This document shows positions 15,724-24,115 of a stretch of 38,641 nucleotides of DNA, piece after piece. Every line of letters starts with the position of its first letter. Position 1 is the first letter of the stretch. Both the position numbers and the translations under genes were made by a program. The stretch is from NCBI GenBank assembly GCA_017886875.1, contig JAGHIZ010000036.1, positions 1 through 38,641 of the forward strand, written 5' to 3'. Source of the DNA: Butyricicoccus sp. (lineage in GTDB: Bacteria; Bacillota; Clostridia; Oscillospirales; Butyricicoccaceae). The notes under the pieces were generated by a model, which saw only the letters and a program-made list of their open reading frames with translations, was not told the DNA's origin and did no database searches.

Positions 15724-17142
15724 ATGAAAAATAAATATGCCCGATTGCTTGGAAATACAATGATTTTTGCAATCGGTACTTTTAGCTCTAAAGTGTTAGT
15801 ATTTTTTATGATGAGATACTACACAGCGGTATTAGATACAGCCGATTTTGGTATAAGTGACCTTATAACACAATCAGCAAATGTGCTTATACCAATAGCA
15901 ACAGTAAGTATAACATCAGGTATTATTCGATTTGGTTTAATAAGAAGTAATGATAAAAGACAAATATTTTCAATAGGTGTTGTAACAGTTTTTTGTGGAT
16001 ATGCGTTTTTACTTGTTTTATATCCACTTTTAAAACAAATAGATACATTTGCACCTTATCTGTTTTTAATTTATTTGTATGTGCTTACATCATCACTTCA
16101 GCAAGTGTGTCATCAGTTTGTAAGAGCAAAAGGGCATGTAAGACTTTATGCACTTGATGGAATATTCAGAACAGTTTGCACTATTTTATTTAATGTACTG
16201 TTTTTAAGCGGGTTTAAACTTGGTATAATGGGTTATGTACTCAGTATAATAGTAGCAGATGTATTATCTATTATAGGATTAAGTTTAATTGATGAACTAC
16301 CAAAATATTTTAGTTTAAAAGCGTTAAATCCAGTTATGGCAAGGGCAATGCTTAGATATTCAGTACCACTTATTTTAGCTACTGAATGTAATTGGATAAT
16401 AAGCATGTCAGATAGATTTTTTATTGAAAATATGCGTTCAGCTCATGAGCTGGGACTTTATGCAGTATCTGCCCGAATACCAACTATAATGATTTTAGTA
16501 TCAAGCATTTTTATAGAGGCTTGGCAAATATCCACTATAAATGACAGCAGCAGAAAAGAACAAGAGGATTTCTTTACAAAAGTAGGTAATGTATATCAGG
16601 CACTTGTTTTTATGCTTATTTCTGGAATAATTTTGTTTTCAAAAGTGTTTGTAGCTATATTTGCAGACCCATCATATTATGATGCTTGGAAATATATACC
16701 GCTTCTTGTTATTGGCTCAGGCTTTGCTTGTCTATCCAATTTTATGAACAGTATTTATACACTTGAGAAAAAAAGCACATATTCTATGGCTACAGTTGTA
16801 CTTGGTGCTGTAATGAATGTTGTGTTAAATATTTTGCTTATTCCAAATTATGGTGCAAATGGTGCTGCGTTTGCAACTGCTATAAGCTATGTGGCTATGT
16901 TTTTAATTCGTGCAATTCATAGCAGAAAATATATAAACATAAAATGGAAATACGCAAGATTTATTGTATCAAGCTTTGTTTTAGTTTTACAATGTTATTT
17001 TATGCTACAAGAGGTTATGTTTTGGATACCAATACAAATCTTGCTTTGTGCAGTTATAATTGTACTGAATGGTGATGACTTAATCAGTGCATTTAATAAG
17101 CTATTTAGTAAGTTTTTATATAAGATGGCAAACAAAACATGA
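15724..17142 (+). CDS. Polysaccharide/oligosaccharide flippase (Wzx/MATE-like superfamily)
   Basis: Integral membrane protein of 472 aa with 12-14 hydrophobic segments spread over its full length. The organisation fits the polysaccharide biosynthesis (RfbX/Wzx) branch of the MOP superfamily: an N-terminal SSKVLVFFMMRYYTAVL segment, a mid-protein DRFFIENMRSAHELGLYAVS and the C-terminal repeat with NYGANGAAFATAISY. It would move lipid-linked sugar repeats across the membrane. The gene sits in an operon between a PAP2 phosphatase and a PPTase, and no glycosyltransferases are nearby. GGAG is the ribosome site. Substrate unknown. Confidence 0.87.
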   Translation: MKNKYARLLGNTMIFAIGTFSSKVLVFFMMRYYTAVLDTADFGISDLITQSANVLIPIATVSITSGIIRFGLIRSNDKRQIFSIGVVTVFCGYAFLLVLYPLLKQIDTFAPYLFLIYLYVLTSSLQQVCHQFVRAKGHVRLYALDGIFRTVCTILFNVLFLSGFKLGIMGYVLSIIVADVLSIIGLSLIDELPKYFSLKALNPVMARAMLRYSVPLILATECNWIISMSDRFFIENMRSAHELGLYAVSARIPTIMILVSSIFIEAWQISTINDSSRKEQEDFFTKVGNVYQALVFMLISGIILFSKVFVAIFADPSYYDAWKYIPLLVIGSGFACLSNFMNSIYTLEKKSTYSMATVVLGAVMNVVLNILLIPNYGANGAAFATAISYVAMFLIRAIHSRKYINIKWKYARFIVSSFVLVLQCYFMLQEVMFWIPIQILLCAVIIVLNGDDLISAFNKLFSKFLYKMANKT

Positions 17143-17822
17143 GAAATATATATGTATTTGCTTTAAATATAAATGAAGTATGTGATAATGATATAAATTT
17201 ACTGCATAAAAAACAGCAAGAAAGAATTAAAAATATAAAAAACGAAAGAGCAAGAAAACAAGCACTTGCTGCGGAATTACTTGTTTTTTATAGCGTAAAA
17301 AAGTTAAGACCTAAAAATATACCTATTCCACCATTAAGAGCGGCAGGGGAATTTGGTAAACCATATTTTACAGAAAACAACGATTTTAAATTCAATATAT
17401 CACATAGTGGAGATTGGGCAGTAATTGCTGTTTCTGATTGTGAAATAGGAATAGATATTGAAAAAATAGGTAAACTTAGAACAAATGTTGCAAAAAGAAT
17501 ACTTCATGAAAAGGAAAAACAAGAATTTTTTGCATTAAATGTAAATGAGCAGAGAATAAAATTCTATGATTATTGGGTGTTAAAAGAAAGTATTGTAAAA
17601 GCTACGGGTAGGGGAATGAATGATTCATTTTCAGATATATGCATAAAGTTTGTTGATAAAATAACACCTCAAATAGATGAAAAACAATTAAAGCTATTTT
17701 TATTACCATTTGAAAATGAATATAAAATCGGAATATGTATATTTACAAAAGAAAAATATAAAATTTTCACAAAGATACTTTCTTATTGTGAAATAATAGT
17801 GTACAATTATACTGTAAAATAG
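17139..17822 (+). CDS. 4'-phosphopantetheinyl transferase (Sfp type)
   Basis: Transfers phosphopantetheine from CoA to a carrier-protein serine. The 227-aa protein shows the two-lobed Sfp length, FNISHSGDW (86-93), magnesium ligands D106 and E108 in IGIDIEK, and W146-x2-K149-E150-x3-K154 of the WxxKEAxxKA motif. The start overlaps the flippase stop by four bases. Sfp-type enzymes usually serve NRPS/PKS or lysine-pathway carriers; no such gene is in the window, so its client is unknown. Codon use is strongly A/T-biased, like its two upstream partners. Confidence 0.93.
   Translation: MRNIYVFALNINEVCDNDINLLHKKQQERIKNIKNERARKQALAAELLVFYSVKKLRPKNIPIPPLRAAGEFGKPYFTENNDFKFNISHSGDWAVIAVSDCEIGIDIEKIGKLRTNVAKRILHEKEKQEFFALNVNEQRIKFYDYWVLKESIVKATGRGMNDSFSDICIKFVDKITPQIDEKQLKLFLLPFENEYKIGICIFTKEKYKIFTKILSYCEIIVYNYTVK
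17786..17813 (+). promoter_or_regulatory. Possible promoter of the PilZ gene
   Basis: TTGTGA (17786-17791), 16-base spacer, TATACT (17808-17813), lying in the end of the PPTase gene. No terminator separates the two genes, so PilZ could also be read from the operon upstream. Confidence 0.45.
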
Positions 17823-17853
17823 TTGGAAACAAACTGGGATATAGGAGAGTATT

Positions 17854-18561
17854 ATGTTCAAGTTTTTGATGAAGAAATTTTCCAAGAATACAGAGGAAAT
17901 CGAAGAAGTTGAAGAAGTCAAGCAGGATAATAAAAACGAATATGAAGATTATATAGATGTTGTTTGTCAAATTATGACCGAAGATAATAAGTTATTATTT
18001 GTAGGTCAAATAGATGATTTTGACGCTTCAACAGAACAGCTTAAAATAAATCCTTATAGAAAGGAAGAAACACCAAAAGGTGTTTCATATGATACCCCAG
18101 TTAAGATAAATATGAAATACAAGGGTAATATAATTATAGTTCACGGTGAAATAGCTGTTCAATCAAACGCTTACTGGCGTATTAAAATAGGTGATAAAAT
18201 AGAATTTAGAGAGCAGCGGGAAAATTTTCGTCAAGAAACCCATTGCAAAGGCAATATAATAAAAAGAGCTTTGCCTAATCGAAAAATTGAGTGTGATATA
18301 CTTAATATTAGTATTAGTGGAATTGCATTTACAAGCACATATATGTTTGCAATTAATGAGCAAATAATAATACAGGATATTAAACTATATGAAGAATGTG
18401 AAAGAACATATAAATTCGACTGTGTTGTAAAAAGAAGTTTTAAAGCAGAAGATGATAAAATGTGTTATGGTTGCGAGTTCAAAGAAATTTCTGAAACAGA
18501 TGAAAGCAATCTTTGTAAAGATGTGCTGTATTTGCAAGCAAAATCAATGAAAAATAACTAA
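17854..18561 (+). CDS. PilZ-domain c-di-GMP receptor (YcgR-like)
   Basis: The 235-aa protein has an acidic N-terminal linker (residues 12-33), a YcgR-N-like beta domain (about 34-115), and a C-terminal PilZ domain. The PilZ signature is intact: R122-x3-R126 followed by N151-x-S153-x2-G156 in LNISISGIAF, the residues that hold c-di-GMP. No transmembrane segment is visible. In this family the protein couples c-di-GMP to motility, envelope or polysaccharide output. The neighbouring flippase and the GGDEF-EAL gene 2 kb downstream fit this, but the partner is not known. Followed by a strong terminator. Confidence 0.88.
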   Translation: MFKFLMKKFSKNTEEIEEVEEVKQDNKNEYEDYIDVVCQIMTEDNKLLFVGQIDDFDASTEQLKINPYRKEETPKGVSYDTPVKINMKYKGNIIIVHGEIAVQSNAYWRIKIGDKIEFREQRENFRQETHCKGNIIKRALPNRKIECDILNISISGIAFTSTYMFAINEQIIIQDIKLYEECERTYKFDCVVKRSFKAEDDKMCYGCEFKEISETDESNLCKDVLYLQAKSMKNN

Positions 18562-18568
18562 TATATTT

Positions 18569-18605
18569 TTTCCTAACAGCATTTAATCTGTTAGGAAATT
18601 TTTTT
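18569..18605 (+). terminator. Terminator after the PilZ gene
   Basis: TTTCCTAACAG pairs perfectly with CTGTTAGGAAA around CATTTAAT and is followed by seven T. Confidence 0.92.
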
Positions 18606-18939
18606 GTTATAAAACATTCTGTTTTAGTATGTTATTATTCATTAAGTAAATAAATATACCATAAATATTTTATAAGACTTAATAAATATACATTAATTTT
18701 ACCAGTCATACATTGTTTTTTTAGATTAAATTATTAAAATAATAATACTATAAACAAAAAATAGAAATTAAATTTTTTGTTACTGTAAAAGCCAAAAAAT
18801 AATAAAAAGTGTTAAAAATATTGATTTAATTTTGCGTTCTTTTTAATTTGCAAAATTTAAAATAAACGTAAATCAACAAAAAAGACAAAATTCCATGCTG
18901 CAAGGACAGTATTTTTATGAATTTATATGCAGAATTTTC
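18606..18939. other. AT-rich non-coding region upstream of gdhA
   Basis: No ORF, RNA gene or mobile-element end is recognisable in these 330 bases. The only ordered element seen is an inverted repeat, AATTTTGC (18828-18835) and GCAAAATT (18850-18857), with a 14-base spacer. The rest is low-complexity A/T sequence. Confidence 0.6.
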
Positions 18940-18968
18940 TTGCATTATCTTTCCAAGGGTGATATAAT
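18940..18968 (+). promoter_or_regulatory. gdhA promoter
   Basis: TTGCAT (18940-18945), 17-base spacer, TATAAT (18963-18968). The leader of about 54 bases contains a small hairpin, AGCTTA/TAAGCT (18988-19008), before the GAAGGGAAG ribosome site. Confidence 0.8.
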
Positions 18969-19028
18969 TTACCCATCAAGCAAAAAGCTTATCCATTGAT
19001 TAAGCTATATGAAGGGAAGATTTTATAA

Positions 19029-20378
<1,350 letters not shown>

Positions 20379-20398
20379 TAATATTTAGTAAAATACTT

Positions 20399-20434
20399 AA
20401 AACCAGAGATTTAATTCTCTGGTTTTATTTTTTT
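20399..20434 (+). terminator. Terminator after gdhA
   Basis: AAAACCAGAGA pairs perfectly with TCTCTGGTTTT around TTTAA and is followed by a T-rich tail. Confidence 0.92.
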
Positions 20435-20495
20435 CAAAAGTATTTGTGCAATTTGTATAAAGTACCAAAAAATGGAGAGGATAACATTTTAAAAA

Positions 20496-20577
20496 AGTGT
20501 AAAATACACTAAAAATATTTTATTATCAAGATAAAATATAGTCATTAATGTATAAATGTGTTATAATAAATTAGTAT
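20496..20577 (+). promoter_or_regulatory. Extended -10 promoter and short palindrome upstream of the GGDEF-EAL gene
   Basis: TGTTATAAT (20569-20577) is a perfect extended -10 without a clear -35. About 60 bases upstream, AGTGTA-AAA-TACACT (20496-20510) is a perfect 6-bp inverted repeat and a possible operator. No c-di-GMP riboswitch was recognised in the leader. Confidence 0.5.
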
Positions 20578-20649
20578 TAAAAATGGTAAAGTGCAACAAT
20601 GTATAAATGATGTATATAAGTGCTTTTTCATATTTGAGGAGGACTAAAA

Positions 20650-23600
20650 ATGCATTTACAGTGGCAATTTTTTGAGAATCTGAATGAAATCGTATATGTT
20701 TCTGAAATTGAAACAGAAAGTCTCGTTTATATGAATGCTCGTTTGCGTAAGGTTTTAGGTATTGATGATAGCAAAGAATATATTGGTAAGAAATGCTATC
20801 AAGTACTTCAAGGATTAAGCCGACCTTGTGATTTTTGTACAAATCATTTGCTTAAAGAAAACGAATTTTACGAGTGGACATATAAAAATCCAATACTAAA
20901 CAGAAGTTATCTTATCAAAGATACAGTTTTTAAATATGAAGGAAAAAAGTATAGACTAGAAATTGCTATTGATATAGACTCTGAAAAAGTTCAATTAAAT
21001 AGTTATTATTTTGCCAATACTGATGAAATAATTAAAAATTGTATGGAGAATATGAATTCTTCTGCTGACCCAAACGAAACAATAGATAACCTTTTAAAAT
21101 TCATAGGCGAAAAGTTTTTATGTGAAAGAAGTTATATATTTGAAAGAAATAAAAATAATTGCTTTGATAACACATATGAATGGTGCAAGAAAGGAATACA
21201 ACCACAAAAAGACTTATTGCAAAATGAACCTGAAGAAACTATATCTTGGTGGCTTGAACTATTTGAAAATAAACAAATTGTTGTAATAGAAGATATTGAG
21301 GAAATAAAAGATAAATATCCTTTGGCTTATGCTGCATTGAAGCCTCAAGATATACATTCTTTGGTAACAGGTCCTATATACTCAGGTGATGATATTATAG
21401 GATTTATAGGCGTTGATAACCCAGATAGAAAAATGTTAACGATTTTAAAAACGCTTTTAAAACTTGTTGGATATTTTGTGCAACCTATATTCAAACGCAG
21501 AGATTTATTAAATGAGCTGGAAACTATAAACTCTCGTGATACGCTAACAGGTGCATTAAATAAAAATGCACTGATGGATTATTGTTCATCTGAAGTTAAT
21601 AAATATGATAATTTGGGTGTTATATATTGTGATGTTTCTGGGCTTAGAATTATAAATAATGAAAAGGGTTATGATGTAGGAGATAGAGTTATAATGGAGT
21701 GCTACGGTCTCATACATAAAACACTTAAAACAGATATGATTTACAGAACTGGTGGAGATGAATTTGTTGTATTCATTCCAAATCTTTGCAAGAAACAATT
21801 TAAAAATGTTGCTGATAATCTAAAAAATGTAGTTAAAGTTTCTAAGTCTCATATGCATATTGGTTATTCATGGTCAGACCAAATGCCTATTGATGTGCAA
21901 GCACTTATTGTTAAGGCTAATAAGTACATGTTTAAAAATAAACAAGAGCATTATTTTACTACAAAAGTGCTTGAAAAAAATCAATATGATAACAATGAGT
22001 TTGAATACCAAAAAACAGAAGAAATTTCTGACAGTACAAGCAAATTTATTAAATTTATTTCTGAAAATAATTTTGACCCAGAGGCATTATTTAACTCTGT
22101 AACATTTAGAAATTCATCTTCATACCTTTACTTTGGCGACTTACAGAGCAATAACTTTTATATATCTGATAATATGCGTGATACTTTTGGATTTAAGGAC
22201 AATATAGTTCCAAATCTTCTTGTTGAGTGGGAAAAGAGAATAAGCACAAAAGAAGACCTTGAATTATATCGTCATGATTTATCTGAAATTATTTCCCAAA
22301 AGAAGACCATACATGATTTAAGATACAAAGTAAAGGATTTTGAAGGGAATAATATTTGGATTCGCTGCTGTGGTATAATAAAATGGAATGAAGATAAAAC
22401 AATACCATTATTCTTTTCTGGTAGAGTATCTTGTCAGGATAAGGATTTTGTAGTTGATGCTATAACAAATTTCCCAAGAGAACATGCTGCAATAGCAAAA
22501 ATAAATGAGCTTTGCAAAATTTCAGACCATATGTATATTATAGGTTTCTGCCTAAACAACTTTACAGAAATAAATGAAACAAAAGGTCGCTATTTTGGCA
22601 ATCTTATTTTACAACATATTGCTAATCGCCTATATAATAGATTTAGCAGTCGAGTTTCCTTTTTTAGATTAGATGGTATGAGATTTATGGGTATAGTTTC
22701 ACCAACATGTAAAGAAACGGTAGATGATATCGTTGAAAAAATGCGTGAAATTATAGAACAAGAATATAGAACTGCTGATATATCAGTCAGACACCCATGT
22801 GCATTTGGTGTTTTAAATTACAATGATGAAAATGAAAGTGCTCAAATGGTTCTTGAAAACACAATAACACTTATTTTAGCTGCAAAGACACTGCCAGATG
22901 CAAAGTATATAGAACATTCACCTGAAAATGTTCGCAGAATGAAAGAAATGGCAAATATGGCACTGCGTCTTGGTCAAGAGGTTGCTAATAATATGGAAAA
23001 TTTCCGTATTGTAGTGCAGCCTATTGTAACAGCTAATGGCAATGAGCCAATAAAAGGTGAAGCCCTTCTTAGATGGAAATATGACGGTCAAAATGTTTCA
23101 CCTGCTGTATTTATTCCTTTGCTTGAAAAAGGTAAAATGATACTTCCAGTTGGCAAATGGGTTTTTGAACAGGTTGTTCGCACTTGTAAGCGTATACTAT
23201 CATTTGAACCTAGATTTACAATGTCATTTAATGTAAGTTATCTACAAATAATGGACGATGATTTTATTAGATTTGTAGAGCAAACCTTGAAAAAATATCG
23301 TATGGACGGTTCACATTTTATTGCAGAACTTACAGAAACACATTTTGATGAAAACCCAGAAAAATTAAAAGAATTTGTTGATGGCTGTAAAAAACTAGGT
23401 ATACAAATTGCACTAGATGACTTTGGAAACGGATATTCATCGCTTGGGTTATTACTTAAATATCCAGCAACAGTTATAAAACTGGATAAATCGCTTTTAA
23501 CTGAATTAACAGGTTCAGAAGAAAAAATGTATTTCATTAGTAGTATAGTTTATGCTTGTCACCAATTTGGTAAGACCGTATGTGTTGAAGGCGTGGAAAC

Positions 23601-23718
23601 CGAAGAAGAAGACAGAATAGTTAAAAATACTGGTTGTGATATGATACAAGGTTATTTCCATTATAAGCCAGTTGAGATATCAGAGCTTTATGAAATACTT
23701 GCGGAAAGAAATAAATAA
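20650..23718 (+). CDS. c-di-GMP signalling protein PAS-GAF-GGDEF-PAS-GGDEF(degenerate)-EAL
   Basis: Soluble protein of 1022 aa with no membrane segment. Domains by eye: an N-terminal PAS with a Cys cluster (about 1-120), GAF (about 130-290), GGDEF with an intact RTGGDEF (368-372), a second PAS (about 470-590), a second GGDEF-like domain in which the motif is replaced by RLDGMRF (673-679), and EAL (about 770-1015). The EAL domain keeps the expected metal/catalytic residues: EALLRW (804), FNVS, ELTET, DDFGNGYSSL, KLDKS, EGVE, QGY. The first GGDEF lacks an RxxD inhibitory site. Both synthesis and hydrolysis of c-di-GMP look possible. GAGGAGG precedes ATG 20650. Confidence 0.93.
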   Translation: MHLQWQFFENLNEIVYVSEIETESLVYMNARLRKVLGIDDSKEYIGKKCYQVLQGLSRPCDFCTNHLLKENEFYEWTYKNPILNRSYLIKDTVFKYEGKKYRLEIAIDIDSEKVQLNSYYFANTDEIIKNCMENMNSSADPNETIDNLLKFIGEKFLCERSYIFERNKNNCFDNTYEWCKKGIQPQKDLLQNEPEETISWWLELFENKQIVVIEDIEEIKDKYPLAYAALKPQDIHSLVTGPIYSGDDIIGFIGVDNPDRKMLTILKTLLKLVGYFVQPIFKRRDLLNELETINSRDTLTGALNKNALMDYCSSEVNKYDNLGVIYCDVSGLRIINNEKGYDVGDRVIMECYGLIHKTLKTDMIYRTGGDEFVVFIPNLCKKQFKNVADNLKNVVKVSKSHMHIGYSWSDQMPIDVQALIVKANKYMFKNKQEHYFTTKVLEKNQYDNNEFEYQKTEEISDSTSKFIKFISENNFDPEALFNSVTFRNSSSYLYFGDLQSNNFYISDNMRDTFGFKDNIVPNLLVEWEKRISTKEDLELYRHDLSEIISQKKTIHDLRYKVKDFEGNNIWIRCCGIIKWNEDKTIPLFFSGRVSCQDKDFVVDAITNFPREHAAIAKINELCKISDHMYIIGFCLNNFTEINETKGRYFGNLILQHIANRLYNRFSSRVSFFRLDGMRFMGIVSPTCKETVDDIVEKMREIIEQEYRTADISVRHPCAFGVLNYNDENESAQMVLENTITLILAAKTLPDAKYIEHSPENVRRMKEMANMALRLGQEVANNMENFRIVVQPIVTANGNEPIKGEALLRWKYDGQNVSPAVFIPLLEKGKMILPVGKWVFEQVVRTCKRILSFEPRFTMSFNVSYLQIMDDDFIRFVEQTLKKYRMDGSHFIAELTETHFDENPEKLKEFVDGCKKLGIQIALDDFGNGYSSLGLLLKYPATVIKLDKSLLTELTGSEEKMYFISSIVYACHQFGKTVCVEGVETEEEDRIVKNTGCDMIQGYFHYKPVEISELYEILAERNK

Positions 23719-23727
23719 AAATTTTTA

Positions 23728-23757
23728 GTCACATTTATCCCCTATAATCTATATAAT
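23728..23757 (+). promoter_or_regulatory. Candidate sigma-E promoter of the small sporulation genes
   Basis: GTCACATT (23728-23735), 14-base spacer, TATATAAT (23750-23757). Against the Bacillus sigma-E consensus (GKMATATT, 14-15, CATACANT) it matches 7 of 8 and 6 of 8 positions at the right spacing. TATAAT occurs twice here, so a vegetative promoter cannot be excluded. Confidence 0.5.
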
Positions 23758-23779
23758 AAAAATAGGAGCGTGATGCGGC

Positions 23780-23917
23780 ATGAAGAAAAAACTCTATGGA
23801 GCGATTGTCGCAGCATTTGGAATAGGTATCCTAGTCGGTGGTATATTCCCATCAGAGCTATTTCTATGGCTTTGTGGAGTTGCTCTTATAATAACAGGCT
23901 TTTTGCTTATAGGTTAA
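23780..23917 (+). CDS. 45-aa small membrane protein, unknown, in the spore-coat morphogenesis cluster
   Basis: Not recognised as a named family. Residues 1-5 are basic (MKKKL), followed by hydrophobic residues 7-23 and 27-44 with an IFPSE turn between, so it is probably a small two-segment membrane protein or hairpin. AGGAG lies 11 bases before ATG 23780. The next gene, a spoVM-like ORF, starts 16 bases after the stop with its ribosome site in between, which implies one transcript. Its place between a candidate sigma-E promoter and spoVM suggests a role at the forespore membrane, but that is inference. Confidence 0.68.
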   Translation: MKKKLYGAIVAAFGIGILVGGIFPSELFLWLCGVALIITGFLLIG

Positions 23918-23933
23918 AGGGAGGAAAAGACAT

Positions 23934-24002
23934 ATGAAAATTGTTATATGGAAAAGTCCTAAGTATTTGCACGGTTTTTTAAAGCGTATATTCAAAATGT
24001 AA
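23934..24002 (+). CDS. spoVM: SpoVM-like amphipathic peptide (22 aa)
   Basis: The 22-codon ORF begins MKIVIWKSPKYLHG. Compared from memory with Bacillus subtilis SpoVM (26 aa, begins MKFYTIKLPKFLGG), it is identical at M1, K2, K7, P9, K10, L12 and G14, with F11 to Y and R17 to K conservative. P9 is the residue known to be needed for SpoVM's recognition of positive membrane curvature. GGGAGG stands 9 bases upstream. The strong support is context: SpoVM anchors SpoIVA to the outer forespore membrane, and spoIVA and a sipL-like gene lie directly downstream. A terminator follows within 9 bases. Confidence 0.8.
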   Translation: MKIVIWKSPKYLHGFLKRIFKM

Positions 24003-24010
24003 TAAAAATG

Positions 24011-24049
24011 ATACCGCAAAAGGTGATTTCACCTTTGCGGTATTTTTTT
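24011..24049 (+). terminator. Strong terminator between spoVM-like gene and sipL
   Basis: ATACCGCAAA(A)GGTGA pairs with TCACCTTTGCGGTAT, a 15-bp stem with one bulged A, followed by seven T. It separates the small-gene transcript from sipL-spoIVA. Confidence 0.93.
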
Positions 24050-24079
24050 GTAATATTAAAATTAAACACTTCATATATT
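24050..24079 (+). promoter_or_regulatory. Candidate sigma-E promoter of sipL-spoIVA
   Basis: GTAATATT (24050-24057), 14-base spacer, CATATATT (24072-24079). It matches the Bacillus sigma-E consensus at 8 of 8 (-35) and 7 of 8 (-10) positions. The predicted start leaves a leader of about 29 bases to ATG 24116. The -35 begins immediately after the T run of the preceding terminator. Confidence 0.7.
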
Positions 24080-24115
24080 ATAGCAGATGCAGCTTACAAA
24101 GGAGGAATTATACAA

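Noticed and set aside
20379-20649. c-di-GMP riboswitch before the GGDEF-EAL gene
   Set aside because: No GEMM-type core was seen; only an extended -10 and a short palindrome.
20561-20842. Minus-strand 93-codon frame over the start of the GGDEF-EAL gene
   Set aside because: No ribosome site or recognisable product; it is a shadow of the N-terminal PAS region.
24008-24115. Longer N-terminus for SipL
   Set aside because: The extra codons lie in the terminator and sigma-E-like promoter; AAAGGAGG precedes ATG 24116.
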